Assembly (NCBI GenBank): GCA_910579085.1
Contig: CAJTRU010000004.1
Location: 83,047-106,661, forward strand
Direction of reading: 5' to 3'
DNA: 23,615 nucleotides
From: an uncultured Lachnospiraceae bacterium
GTDB lineage: Bacteria > Bacillota > Clostridia > Lachnospirales > Lachnospiraceae
The position numbers and the translations under genes are program-made. Every line of letters starts with the position of its first letter. Positions within the stretch are counted from its first letter, which is position 1. Under the pieces are notes generated by a model. That model did not search any database and had not been told where the DNA came from. It worked only from the letters and a program-made list of their open reading frames with translations. This document shows, in pieces, positions 15,072 through 23,615 of the stretch.

Positions 15072-18000
15072 TTATTCCACAAATACTTCTTCCCCAAGTG
15101 CAAATGAATAAATAACCTTTTCTTTAACCTTTTTTCCAGTTATATTACTAAGAGCCCTTGCATAATATCCAAGCTGCTGGCTGTATTTATCTGCTAATTC
15201 ACTACTGCTGCCTCTTTTTACAAAATCTGTTTTATAATCAACAAGCACAATCTCCCCATCTTCTTCAAAAAATGCATCAATTATCCCCTGCATTAATATA
15301 GTTTCCTCACCCATATTACCAGGCATATTATAAAGTTCTTCTGCTTTAAGCCCGATTATAAAAGGCTGCTCTCTCTTTAATGTACCATTTTCCTGTGCCA
15401 TGCACATACGCCTGCAAATACTGCTTTTATAAAATGCTATAAACTTCCTGGTATCAATAACAGAGGCTTCCTCTTCTGTCATATAACCACTATCTGCCAT
15501 TTCTGTTATAAAACCTTTAAAGTCGAATTCATCATTTAATTTGCCATATGGCAGATGTTCCATTACAAGGTGGTAAAGTGTGCCCTTTTCTGCATTTGAT
15601 ATTTTACTACTATCTTTCATAAAACGTGCTTTAGGCGTAATATCATAATTACGTTCTGTTAAAATATTATCCTCATCACCTGCAATTATTTCTGCTTTCT
15701 GTTCTGCTATTCTCATAATCTCTGTAACAGATATTTTAACAGGAATTTTCTGTCCGCTATAATATGGGTATTTATAATTTAACTGCCTCTCTATTTCTTT
15801 ATACAGATTTTCATTATAAACTGTTTGTATATCCCAGTTTTTTAACAAATTATAATTATTTAAGCTTCTTTCAAGTTCCTGTTTCTCTTCTGTAATAATA
15901 TCACCCTGTCCTGTCATTTTAATATCAAACAGTTTTTCTGCATTAATCCCCCCATTAAGCAGCACAGGCATAATCCAGTCAAAATATGACTGTGCACCCA
16001 TAAGGGAAGTCATGCTATGGTTTCCACCCTTATTTCTCCACCTGTCCATTTTTTTACTAACATTTGCTGCTGTACCTGTTAATATTAACTTTTCCTCAGC
16101 ACGTGTAAGCGCAACATAAAGTATCCTTATTTCTTCAGAAAGTGTATTTTTCTTTATCTGGTTTGCCATAAACTTTTTCATAAGTACAGGCTGTTTTATC
16201 CTTAAATCCAAATCAATATAATCAGCGCCTATGCCAAAACTTGCATCAATTATTGTAGATTTCCTTGCATCCTGCAAATTAAAATGTTTGCCCATGCCTG
16301 CTACAAATACAACAGGAAACTGTAAGCCTTTACTTTTATGTATACTCATAATCCTTACAGCATTAGTATTTTCTCCATTAACAGAAGCTTCCCCAAAATC
16401 AATATTCGATTTATTAAGGCGCTCAATATAATGTGTAAATCCAAATATGCCCCTGTGTCCGTTTTCTGTAAATTCTATAGACTGCTGTAAAAGAATATCA
16501 AGGTTTGCTGCCCTTTTCTCACCAGCCGGCATGGCAGACATAACATCATAATATCCTGTTTCTTTATAAATACACTGTAATATTTCATAAACAGAAGAAT
16601 ACTTTGCCATTTCCTGGTAATGCAAAAGCATATTACAGAATTTTTCCAGTTTTTCTGCAAGCTGCTTCCCATTTTTATAGTCTAATGGTATTTTTTCAAT
16701 ATATTTCCGGGCATTAAATTTAAGCCCGTTATATTCTAAATCTTCTTCTTCCATTAAACTAAATTCTTCCACATTATTATATATTTTAATAAAAAGAAGC
16801 AGCGCGTCCATATAATTTAATGTACGTGGCAATGCTGCAATACAGGCTAATTCCTCATCTGTTATATTGCATATAATGGAGCGTAGTACTGCCACCAGTG
16901 GTATATCCTGCCTGGGATTATCAATAATACGCAAAAAATCCAGTACAGTACAGACTTCTATTGCTGAAAAATATCCCGTCTTTGTATCAGAAAATGCAGG
17001 TATTCCCATATCTGTAAGAGTTTCTATAAATTCTTCTGACCACCCGCTTATACTTCTTAATAAAATCACAATATCCCTGTATTCCGTACGCCTGTACCCA
17101 TCTTTTCCACTTATATACAGAGGGTTGTCTCCTTGTACCATTCCACGTATACAATCACCTATAGATGCCGCTTCAAGAATACGTTTCTCAATATTTTCTG
17201 CCTCTTCACTTTTCTGTTCTATAACAAGCACATCTGTTTTTTTAGAAATATTTAAGTCTGTATCTTTATAATTCCTGCCTGTTACAAGCTTTGCATCATC
17301 ATCATAATTAATACCCCCAAGACAGTCTTTCATAATATTTTCAAAGATAAAATTAGAAGACTCAAGCACAATTTCCCTGCTTCTGAAATTCTTATGCAAA
17401 TCTATCCTGCGGTACGGGCTGTCAGAAATTGTATAACTGTTATACTTCTGCATAAAAAGTTCAGGCCTTGCAAGACGGAACTGGTAAATACTCTGTTTAA
17501 CATCACCAACCATAAAAAGATACGGCTTCTGCTCTGGTGCACGGCAAAGGCTTGTCAGTATAAGTTCCTGCACAAAATTACTGTCCTGGTACTCATCCGT
17601 CATTATCTCTTCATAAAATTCCTGCAATTCACATGCAACCGGACTTGGCTTTACTTCTCCATCTTCCTTACAGGTAAGTATATTTAAGGCAAAATGCTCC
17701 ATATCTGCAAAATCCAGAATACCTTCTTCCCTTTTCCTTACAGCAAATAAATCTGAAAAATCTTTTACCAGTTTTACCAGTTCATTTACTAAAGGATACA
17801 TTGCCTTAATATCAGCAAGCATTTCCTCTGGAGTCTGGTAAAAGAAATTCTTCTTAATAACCTGCAAACCATTTTTCTGGTAACTTTCCCTAAGTGCCTT
17901 TACCTCCTCTTTCTTGTCTGGAATAACACTAGGGTCACGTTTTGCAGAAAGCCTTGCAGGATTAAGCATACAGAATGAATTATAATAACCAGTATAGCTG

Positions 18001-18809
18001 TCTGCTTCTTTTACCATTATAATCTGTTTAATATCAGACTCTATTGCATCACAGTAATTTCCAGGCCCGCCACCGCTATTACATATTTCAAGTGCCTTGT
18101 TTGCTGCTGCCAGATAGTCATTTAATGAATTATCTATATATTTTTTAAGTTCTTTCATCCATAAAGTTTCTTCAAACTCTTCCATGCTATTACATGAATA
18201 CATATCTGCACAACTAGCGAGCCATTCGTCTGGCCATGGATAACTTACAGATATATTATACAGCCTTAAAACAAGGTCTTCTATATTGCTGTCAGTCCTT
18301 CCAGGTGAAAAGCTTTCTGTAAAATCAAGGAAATCCTGGTTATTTGTTTCCCGGCTTTCCTTATACCTGCTCTCTAAAAGTTCCTCCATAATATCCGTTT
18401 TCATTATTGCAAGCTCATTCTCATCTGCAACCCTGAACGACGGGTCCAAGTCAATTACATGGAAATAATTGCGTATAATATTCTGGCAGAAACTATCTAT
18501 AGTTGTAATCTGTGCATTATGCAGAAGTGTTGCCTGCCTTTGCAAATGTTCATCATCAGGACTGTCCAGAAGCATCCTCTCTATTGCATCACCAACCCTG
18601 CTTCTCATCTCCGAAGCTGCCGCCTTTGTAAAAGTTACAACAAGCAGCCTGTCTATATCAACACGCCTGTTCCTGTCTGATATAATCTGTATAATCCTTT
18701 CAACAAGCACCGCTGTTTTGCCTGAACCAGCTGCCGCAGACACAAGTATATTCCTGTCACGCAGGTTAATAACAAGTTCCTGCTCCTTAGTCCATTTTGC
18801 ATCTCCCAT
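15072..18809 (-). CDS. addA: ATP-dependent helicase/nuclease subunit A
   Basis: AddA is the UvrD-like helicase and 3'-strand nuclease of the AddAB complex, which resects double-strand breaks and loads RecA at Chi. The 1245 residues match the family length. Walker A is SAAAGSGKT (24-32). Later motifs are DEYQDSN, VGDVKQSIYQFRLARP, IMSIHKSKGLQFPVVFVAG and LYVALTRAEEKL. The C-terminal RecB-like nuclease has LYHLVMEHLP, then GIIDAFFEEDGEIVLVDYKTD with the catalytic aspartates and lysine. The ATG at 18809 follows the addB stop by 15 bases, with AAAGG about ten bases upstream, so it is the second gene of the addBA operon. A bidirectional terminator lies just beyond its stop codon. No defect is visible. 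Confidence 0.95.
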   Translation of the reverse strand: MGDAKWTKEQELVINLRDRNILVSAAAGSGKTAVLVERIIQIISDRNRRVDIDRLLVVTFTKAAASEMRSRVGDAIERMLLDSPDDEHLQRQATLLHNAQITTIDSFCQNIIRNYFHVIDLDPSFRVADENELAIMKTDIMEELLESRYKESRETNNQDFLDFTESFSPGRTDSNIEDLVLRLYNISVSYPWPDEWLASCADMYSCNSMEEFEETLWMKELKKYIDNSLNDYLAAANKALEICNSGGGPGNYCDAIESDIKQIIMVKEADSYTGYYNSFCMLNPARLSAKRDPSVIPDKKEEVKALRESYQKNGLQVIKKNFFYQTPEEMLADIKAMYPLVNELVKLVKDFSDLFAVRKREEGILDFADMEHFALNILTCKEDGEVKPSPVACELQEFYEEIMTDEYQDSNFVQELILTSLCRAPEQKPYLFMVGDVKQSIYQFRLARPELFMQKYNSYTISDSPYRRIDLHKNFRSREIVLESSNFIFENIMKDCLGGINYDDDAKLVTGRNYKDTDLNISKKTDVLVIEQKSEEAENIEKRILEAASIGDCIRGMVQGDNPLYISGKDGYRRTEYRDIVILLRSISGWSEEFIETLTDMGIPAFSDTKTGYFSAIEVCTVLDFLRIIDNPRQDIPLVAVLRSIICNITDEELACIAALPRTLNYMDALLLFIKIYNNVEEFSLMEEEDLEYNGLKFNARKYIEKIPLDYKNGKQLAEKLEKFCNMLLHYQEMAKYSSVYEILQCIYKETGYYDVMSAMPAGEKRAANLDILLQQSIEFTENGHRGIFGFTHYIERLNKSNIDFGEASVNGENTNAVRIMSIHKSKGLQFPVVFVAGMGKHFNLQDARKSTIIDASFGIGADYIDLDLRIKQPVLMKKFMANQIKKNTLSEEIRILYVALTRAEEKLILTGTAANVSKKMDRWRNKGGNHSMTSLMGAQSYFDWIMPVLLNGGINAEKLFDIKMTGQGDIITEEKQELERSLNNYNLLKNWDIQTVYNENLYKEIERQLNYKYPYYSGQKIPVKISVTEIMRIAEQKAEIIAGDEDNILTERNYDITPKARFMKDSSKISNAEKGTLYHLVMEHLPYGKLNDEFDFKGFITEMADSGYMTEEEASVIDTRKFIAFYKSSICRRMCMAQENGTLKREQPFIIGLKAEELYNMPGNMGEETILMQGIIDAFFEEDGEIVLVDYKTDFVKRGSSSELADKYSQQLGYYARALSNITGKKVKEKVIYSFALGEEVFVE

Positions 18810-18824
18810 ATCTAATCTGCCTTT

Positions 18825-21800
18825 CTATTTATTATTATCTTCTGGCTCTTGTATTTTATTAAGTACATCATCATCACTTAACTTATTAAGCACACGGAAA
18901 TTGTTACCTGGAATTCTTACATCAAACCTGCATATATCCCTGTAACCACAATAATCACATGCCGTATGCCCTTCTGTATCATTTTTCCTGTATGGATGTA
19001 CTTCTGTCCTTCCATCCATAATTTCCTGGCCCATATTTGCAATATTCTTTTGTGTATAAGATATAATATTATCAAAATCTTTTGTTGTAATTGCCTGGGA
19101 CGCTTTCTTTAAATTACCATCTTTATCAGTGCCAAATGGAGCAATAACTGATGAAACTTTTGCAGGAAGTTCCCCTGTATCTGTTTCAAAATTAGCATCA
19201 AGCAAAGGAATTACAGGGTCATCTTCATTTACAATCCCTCTCATTTTAAGGCTCTTTAACATCTCACCTTCAATCTGGCTTTTATCAGGCTTTCCCTCAA
19301 TTACAGGGTCTGCTATATTATAGTAAAGAACACCTGCTGGAATTACAAGCCTTGTTTCATCTGCTGACTCCATAGCTGCCTTAAGATAAATAACAAGCTG
19401 CATCTGAAGCCCATAATAAAGGTCTGAAAGTGACATATCCTTTTTTCCTGTCTTATAATCAACAATTTTTAAATATGTGCACTTATCATCTTTGTGTTCA
19501 TCAATCCTGTCAATACGGCCGATAAGGTGTATTATATCCTTTTTATTATCCTTAATATTGTCATTATCTTCAGTTATATCAAACTTAAATTCACTTTTAA
19601 TTGTATCAAACTTTCCTAGTTTCATCTGTTCTGTTACAGCCCATACAGTCCTGTTCAACAGCTTTCTAAGCCTTGTAAGCATATAAGTGTCCCTTTCAGT
19701 CTCATACATAAGGCTGTTTTTATATTTGCCAGCAGCTTCATCCAGACATTCATCTGCTTGTTTGTGCTGTTCTTCTTCTGTAAGTTCCCACCACTGTTTT
19801 CCATTTTTAAGAAGCTTGTCCGTGTATAACTGTAAAGCTTCATGTACAATATTTCCTATATCAAAAAATTCAACTTTATGTTCTGCCCTTTCTTCAAGGC
19901 GCAGCCCGTATTGTGCAAAATATGAAAATGCACATGCAGCATATCTTTCTAACTGTGAAGTGCTTCCACGGAATACTTCATTATAAAGTGCCTTTGCTGC
20001 TTTCTGTGAAATTTTACTTTTTACTTCCCGGTAAAAAGAAGCATTTACTAATCTTCCAAGCGTAGTTTTATAGTCTTTATTTACCATATAAAACTTATAA
20101 AGCTCACCCCACTGGCTTCCACTGTAATCTGCTTTCCTAAGGCCATTCACAAGATATCTAAGCCCCATATCATTTGATAAAATATGTTCTGCATCATTTC
20201 TTGTTTCTTCAGTCTTCACTTTAAGCCCTGGAAACATTTTAATAAATCTTTCTATTATATATGATGGGTTCTGTGCTTTCCCATCATTACCCGTTTCACA
20301 ATATGTTATATAAAGATGTGACGATGGTTTTGTCATGTTAAGGTAAAGGTAAAACTGCTCCTGGTACACAAGTTCCCTTGATGTTGGTGCAATCTCAAAC
20401 TCTTCACCTGAGAGAAAAGTCCTCTCTGAGTCTGAAAGAATACCACCACCAGAATTTCCTTTAGGAATATTTATATCATTTACTCCTATAAAGAACAGAT
20501 ATTTAATTCCAGAAATACGTGTCCTTGATATATCACCTGCAACAATCTGGTCAGTACCAGGTGGTATAAGCCCTATCCTTGCTTCCGAAAACCCTGTATC
20601 AAGCAATTCCTTAAATTCAGAAAGTTTCATTTCCTCATCACCAAGAAGTTCTACAAGCCTGTCAAATACAGATAATACAATTCCATAAATCTGCGCATAC
20701 TCACCAGCAAGTGCAAGCTCACCCTGTTCTGTAAATAAATCTGCCTTTTCCATTATAAACCTGTAAAAACCCTGCTCCTCAAAAAAGTTACAGAATACCT
20801 CTGCAAAATGCCTTACAGTATGTTTCTTTGGAACTGTTTCCTTATAAAGAGGCAATAATACTTCTGCTATTTTTTCACGTACAGAATTTATAACGCTGTC
20901 TGCATATTCTTTTGATTCAGCAGTACGCCTCTGGTACACATAACCACTGTCCCACTCCTTGCCCCATTTTTTATGTCCCCTTATGCCTGTTGCAAGAATA
21001 AAATTATCCATAATATCTGTATGTTCCTTAGTAATTCCTGCAAAACTTCCTTTAATGTACCTCATTACATCTTTATAAGCAAAGTCTTTAATTAAAATAT
21101 CAAGTACAGCATCTATAGCATCAACAAAAGGATTTGAAAGCACACTTTTCTTCTGGTCAATAAAGCATGGTAATCCTGCCTGCTTCATTTCATTGTCAAT
21201 TATAATTCCATAGGTCTGCAAATCACCTGCTATTATAGCAATGTCTTTATACCTGCATTTCTCTTCCCTAAGCAGATGTTTAATCTCCTGTATAATAAAC
21301 GAAACTTCATCACCAGGCTGTTTTAACAAATGGATTGAAATTTCACCTGGATTACTATATTTATTCATGTTGTAACGGAATAAATTCTTTTCAAGTGCAG
21401 AAAGCGACGGTGCTTTAGAATACCTGCTTTTATCCTCATTTAAACCTGTCCATATATTATCCAGGACTTCAATATTATTTGCATATGCAATATCCCTGAG
21501 CTTGCATATTGTTTTACGGCTCATATGGAAAAGCCTGTGCTTTGCACCCTCACTAGTAACAGGTTCACTGGCATCTATTGAAACAGTTACATAAACTTTT
21601 TCTGCTGCCTTCATAAGCTCTGCCAGAAGTTTATACTGTAAAGGGGTAAATCCAGTAAACCCATCAAGAAATATAACACTTCCCTTTATAATTTCTGACA
21701 TATTTGCAATCTCAGAAAATACAGTTATAACTTCTTCAGAAGTTATATAATTATTATTAATATAATTAAGAAATGCCTTGTAAGCTACAGCCATATCTTC

Positions 21801-22268
21801 AAGCTTTCTTTTAAGGGCAGGTTTTTTATCTGCACTTCCAATCATTCTTCCAAGCATTTCATCATCAATTCCGTATTGTACAAGTTCTGATAAAAAAGAT
21901 TTTATCTCTGTAATATAACCCTTTTTATGTATATTCCTTCCAAAATATCCAAGTTCATCCTGGCTGTCAAGCAGGACTTTCTTTAATATCATAGTCTTTC
22001 CCATATCATCAAGTACAGGTTCATTTCCTGCCCCAAGTTCAGTAAAAACCCTGAAAGCAAGCCTCAAAAAACTCTGTACATCAATATTCATAATGCCCTT
22101 TCCAGGGCTTAATTCTACAAGTTCCTTCTGCGTCTGCATTGTAAACTGTTCTGGCACAATTATTATATATTCTTTCTGCGGGTTTCCAAAAGCTTCACTT
22201 ACAGCCTTATGTTGTATATAGTATGTCTTTCCCCTGCCAGAGCCCCCAAGTATAAATTGTAATGACAT
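18825..22268 (-). CDS. addB: ATP-dependent helicase/nuclease subunit B
   Basis: AddB is the partner of AddA; it recognises Chi and cuts the 5' strand. The 1147-residue protein has Walker A GGSGRGKT at 8-15 (FILGGSGRGKTYYIQ). The C-terminal nuclease shows GRIDRIDEH and KIVDYKTG. An Fe-S cluster is expected from four cysteines: one in RYAACAFSYFAQYG and three in CDYCGYRDIC, the C-x2-C-x5-C pattern known for B. subtilis AddB. The frame also allows a GTG one codon earlier, but the ATG at 22268 sits six bases after AAGGAG. It heads the addBA operon, with a TATAAT box about 40 bases upstream. All key residues are present. Confidence 0.95.
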   Translation of the reverse strand: MSLQFILGGSGRGKTYYIQHKAVSEAFGNPQKEYIIIVPEQFTMQTQKELVELSPGKGIMNIDVQSFLRLAFRVFTELGAGNEPVLDDMGKTMILKKVLLDSQDELGYFGRNIHKKGYITEIKSFLSELVQYGIDDEMLGRMIGSADKKPALKRKLEDMAVAYKAFLNYINNNYITSEEVITVFSEIANMSEIIKGSVIFLDGFTGFTPLQYKLLAELMKAAEKVYVTVSIDASEPVTSEGAKHRLFHMSRKTICKLRDIAYANNIEVLDNIWTGLNEDKSRYSKAPSLSALEKNLFRYNMNKYSNPGEISIHLLKQPGDEVSFIIQEIKHLLREEKCRYKDIAIIAGDLQTYGIIIDNEMKQAGLPCFIDQKKSVLSNPFVDAIDAVLDILIKDFAYKDVMRYIKGSFAGITKEHTDIMDNFILATGIRGHKKWGKEWDSGYVYQRRTAESKEYADSVINSVREKIAEVLLPLYKETVPKKHTVRHFAEVFCNFFEEQGFYRFIMEKADLFTEQGELALAGEYAQIYGIVLSVFDRLVELLGDEEMKLSEFKELLDTGFSEARIGLIPPGTDQIVAGDISRTRISGIKYLFFIGVNDINIPKGNSGGGILSDSERTFLSGEEFEIAPTSRELVYQEQFYLYLNMTKPSSHLYITYCETGNDGKAQNPSYIIERFIKMFPGLKVKTEETRNDAEHILSNDMGLRYLVNGLRKADYSGSQWGELYKFYMVNKDYKTTLGRLVNASFYREVKSKISQKAAKALYNEVFRGSTSQLERYAACAFSYFAQYGLRLEERAEHKVEFFDIGNIVHEALQLYTDKLLKNGKQWWELTEEEQHKQADECLDEAAGKYKNSLMYETERDTYMLTRLRKLLNRTVWAVTEQMKLGKFDTIKSEFKFDITEDNDNIKDNKKDIIHLIGRIDRIDEHKDDKCTYLKIVDYKTGKKDMSLSDLYYGLQMQLVIYLKAAMESADETRLVIPAGVLYYNIADPVIEGKPDKSQIEGEMLKSLKMRGIVNEDDPVIPLLDANFETDTGELPAKVSSVIAPFGTDKDGNLKKASQAITTKDFDNIISYTQKNIANMGQEIMDGRTEVHPYRKNDTEGHTACDYCGYRDICRFDVRIPGNNFRVLNKLSDDDVLNKIQEPEDNNK

Positions 22269-22306
22269 CACTTTCTCCTTTAATAAAATGTAATAACTGT
22301 TACTTT

Positions 22307-22315
22307 ATTATAACA
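22307..22315 (-). promoter_or_regulatory. Extended -10 promoter element of addBA
   Basis: On the minus strand TGT-TATAAT forms an extended -10 element (TATAAT at 22307-22312). No good -35 stands 17 bases upstream, where the terminator stem of the preceding gene is. Initiation near 22300 would give a leader of about 30 bases. Confidence 0.5.
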
Positions 22316-22346
22316 TAAAAGGTGCGTCTTTTACAGACACACCTTT
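22316..22346 (-). terminator. Intrinsic terminator after the FMN-binding-like membrane protein gene
   Basis: In minus-strand RNA, 22346-22336 pairs with 22328-22318 over 11 positions with one G-U wobble, and the loop is TGTAAAA. The stem is followed by UUUU. It begins about five bases after the stop codon of the gene at 22352-22798. The addBA -10 element lies directly downstream. Confidence 0.8.
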
Positions 22347-22351
22347 ACAAA

Positions 22352-22798
22352 TCATTTTGCCTTATGTTCATCTAAAACATTATCCACTTCATTTAAAATC
22401 ATTTTTTCTGTATACTGCCCCTCATCTGACAGTACCACTTCATCCAATGATGCACCTGCTGCAAGCTGGTTTGAAATTGACTCAACAGAAGGCCTCATAA
22501 GCGGGTACATTGCAGATACTGTATCATCCAGGTTTGTCATTTCCACTGATTTAACCTGTTCCTCATCAAGAACCACTTGCAGGTTAATAACACTGTCGCC
22601 TACTGTCATCTCTTTATTATAGATACCAGCTTCATAAATAGCAGTCTTTTCATTATCTGCCCGTTCCTTATTTTCATCCTTACCATCAGGCCAAAACATG
22701 AAAAACAATATTATAAGCAGCAGTATGCCAAGGCCTGCAAATATAGCTGTATATATAATTTCCCTCATCTGTAAAATCACTATCCTGGTTCTTGACAT
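22352..22798 (-). CDS. Membrane protein with degenerate FMN-binding-like domain
   Basis: This 148-residue protein has one membrane helix near the N-terminus (about 13-36, AIFAGLGILLLIILFFMFW) and a C-terminal domain likely outside the cell. The domain reads AGIYNKEM, LQVVLDEEQVKSVEMTNL and YPLMRPSVESISNQL, ending GQYTEKMILNEVDNVL. That order of strands and helices resembles an FMN_bind domain, but where the flavinylation motif SGATxT is expected it has DEGQYTEK, so covalent FMN is unlikely. The frame extends up to a TTG, but the ATG at 22798 has AAAGGGAGGG just upstream and is preferred. A terminator follows the stop. I do not recognise a named function; the fold assignment is by pattern only. 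Confidence 0.6.
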   Translation of the reverse strand: MSRTRIVILQMREIIYTAIFAGLGILLLIILFFMFWPDGKDENKERADNEKTAIYEAGIYNKEMTVGDSVINLQVVLDEEQVKSVEMTNLDDTVSAMYPLMRPSVESISNQLAAGASLDEVVLSDEGQYTEKMILNEVDNVLDEHKAK

Positions 22799-22886
22799 AG
22801 TACCCTCCCTTTCCAAGAATGATTTACTAGAATTTATTTATACAATATATTCTGTACCTTGTTTTAATATTCCTGTATATTTTTAA

Positions 22887-23423
22887 TTATACCTTTGTAA
22901 CTGGCTTTGAAGCAACAACACCAAAAAGCTGCCCTCTGTACCTGCCTAATGAACGCACAAGCAGAGTTCCAAGTATACAGCATGAAATAACTTCACCTAT
23001 ACCTACAGTTGCCATAAGAAATGGAATAGTCAAATCCATACCCTTAAAAATAACTGGCGGTACACCATATGCATATTTAAGTACAAATGGTACTATAAGC
23101 ATATTGGCTATTACTGGAGGAAGAGCCAATGCAAACTTATGGTTTCTTAAAAAATATGTACCAACAGCACCAATTAACGTTGCAAGGCTTCCAAATATTA
23201 TATCTGGAACGAGGCTTCCTATAAGTATATTAGACAGGAAACATCCTATAAATAAACCTGGCACTGCGGCTGGTGTAAAATAGGGGAGAACAGTTAAGGC
23301 TTCCGAAACCCTTATCTGGATTGCCCCTGAAGCAAGATTAAAAGCACTTACAAAATATGTAAGTACAATATAAACTGCTGCAATCATTGCTGATTGTGTG
23401 ATAAATAGAATTTTTTTGTTCAT
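22887..23423 (-). CDS. queT: QueT-family ECF transporter substrate-binding subunit
   Basis: This is the S component of an energy-coupling factor transporter, expected to bind queuosine precursors such as preQ1 or preQ0 in the membrane. The 178 residues contain about five or six hydrophobic segments. Typical family text is AMIAAVYIVLTYF near the start, RVSEALTVLPYFTPAAVPGL at about 38-57, and the following IGCFLSN. The shared ECF energising genes (ecfA, ecfA', ecfT) are not in the window, as usual for group II systems. The ATG has AAAGGAG nine bases upstream. A strong promoter and an 88-base foldable leader precede it. In other Firmicutes queT is often under a preQ1 riboswitch. Confidence 0.85.
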   Translation of the reverse strand: MNKKILFITQSAMIAAVYIVLTYFVSAFNLASGAIQIRVSEALTVLPYFTPAAVPGLFIGCFLSNILIGSLVPDIIFGSLATLIGAVGTYFLRNHKFALALPPVIANMLIVPFVLKYAYGVPPVIFKGMDLTIPFLMATVGIGEVISCCILGTLLVRSLGRYRGQLFGVVASKPVTKV

Positions 23424-23440
23424 AATATTAATCTCCTTTA

Positions 23441-23505
23441 GTTTTGATATGCGGATGGAAGGTCTCGAACACTCGGGTTATTTTTGTATATAAAACAACC
23501 AAAAC
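23441..23505 (-). promoter_or_regulatory. Structured queT leader, candidate riboswitch
   Basis: In minus-strand RNA, GTTTTG (23505-23500) can pair with CAAAAC (23446-23441), which ends just before the ribosome binding site AAAGGAG. Inside lies a hairpin (23499-23492 with 23484-23477, one G-U) with the 7-base loop AUAUACA. Next comes an unpaired, GC-richer segment, 23476-23447. A closing stem beside the ribosome binding site suits translational control. I could not fit the preQ1-I or preQ1-II consensus by eye, so the class is unassigned. A preQ1-III or new RNA is possible. Confidence 0.4.
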
Positions 23506-23517
23506 ACAACATTTCAG

Positions 23518-23546
23518 AGTATAACACAATTCTGTGCTGGTTTCAA
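23518..23546 (-). promoter_or_regulatory. queT promoter
   Basis: On the minus strand TTGAAA (23541-23546), 17 bases, then TATACT (23518-23523), preceded by TGT (extended -10). Start near 23511, leaving a leader of about 88 bases. The last 69 bases of the window (23547-23615) show nothing I can name. Confidence 0.75.
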
Positions 23547-23615
23547 GATATTTTGTGTGTTTGTGTGGAGTATGTTGTAAGGGTGTCAATGATTGGTAAC
23601 ACTTTACCTTTAAAC

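Noticed and set aside
22290..22303. Dyad GTAATAACTGTTAC downstream of the addBA -10 element as an operator or SOS box
   Set aside because: Only four outer positions per side pair properly and it does not contain GAAC-N4-GTTC. Chance occurrence in AT-rich DNA is likely.
23450..23477. tRNA-like 3' half on the minus strand (GTTCGAGAC followed by CATCCGC), as in the end of a leucine tRNA
   Set aside because: The T stem has a mismatch, and no matching 5' acceptor strand GCGGATG or other arms are found upstream. It lies within the queT leader. A tRNA fragment used as an attachment site cannot be fully excluded, but there is no second copy in the window.

Overview
The window comes from a low-GC, motile Gram-positive bacterium, most likely a Clostridia member of the Lachnospiraceae type. 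The evidence is AT-rich DNA, strong AGGAG-type ribosome binding sites, a fused FeoA-FeoB, AddAB instead of RecBCD, a QueT ECF substrate subunit, and a Gram-positive LexA (DinR) box. The species cannot be fixed from sequence alone. No rRNA, complete tRNA, CRISPR array, phage or intact insertion sequence is visible.

Left part (1-6543, + strand): an OPT oligopeptide transporter behind a structured leader, a small PqqD/RRE-like protein, an M20C dipeptidase (PepD) and a fused FeoAB ferrous iron transporter. The first three look like a peptide import and hydrolysis set. Middle (6518-9300): prmA (-) converges on feoB with overlapping 3' ends. A roughly 500-base gap with traces of decayed coding or mobile DNA follows, then a lone argJ (+).

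Centre (9301-14993): argJ ends against a minus-strand two-gene operon. This encodes a membrane-anchored Mrr-type nuclease and a large XPD/DinG-type Fe-S helicase with an N-terminal PD-(D/E)XK nuclease domain. Its promoter has near-consensus -35 and -10 boxes, and a LexA/SOS box fills the spacer, so the operon is very probably damage-induced. Divergent from it is a chemoreceptor gene followed 2 bases later by a single-domain FMN-binding lipoprotein, a possible redox-sensing pair.

Right part (15003-23615): a bidirectional terminator, then the minus-strand addB-addA operon (double-strand-break repair), a membrane protein with a degenerate FMN-binding-like domain, and queT (queuosine precursor uptake) behind an 88-base leader that can fold next to its ribosome binding site. 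The most interesting items are the SOS-controlled nuclease/helicase operon, the chemoreceptor-flavoprotein pair, and the two structured leaders (OPT gene and queT), which may be cis-regulatory RNAs.
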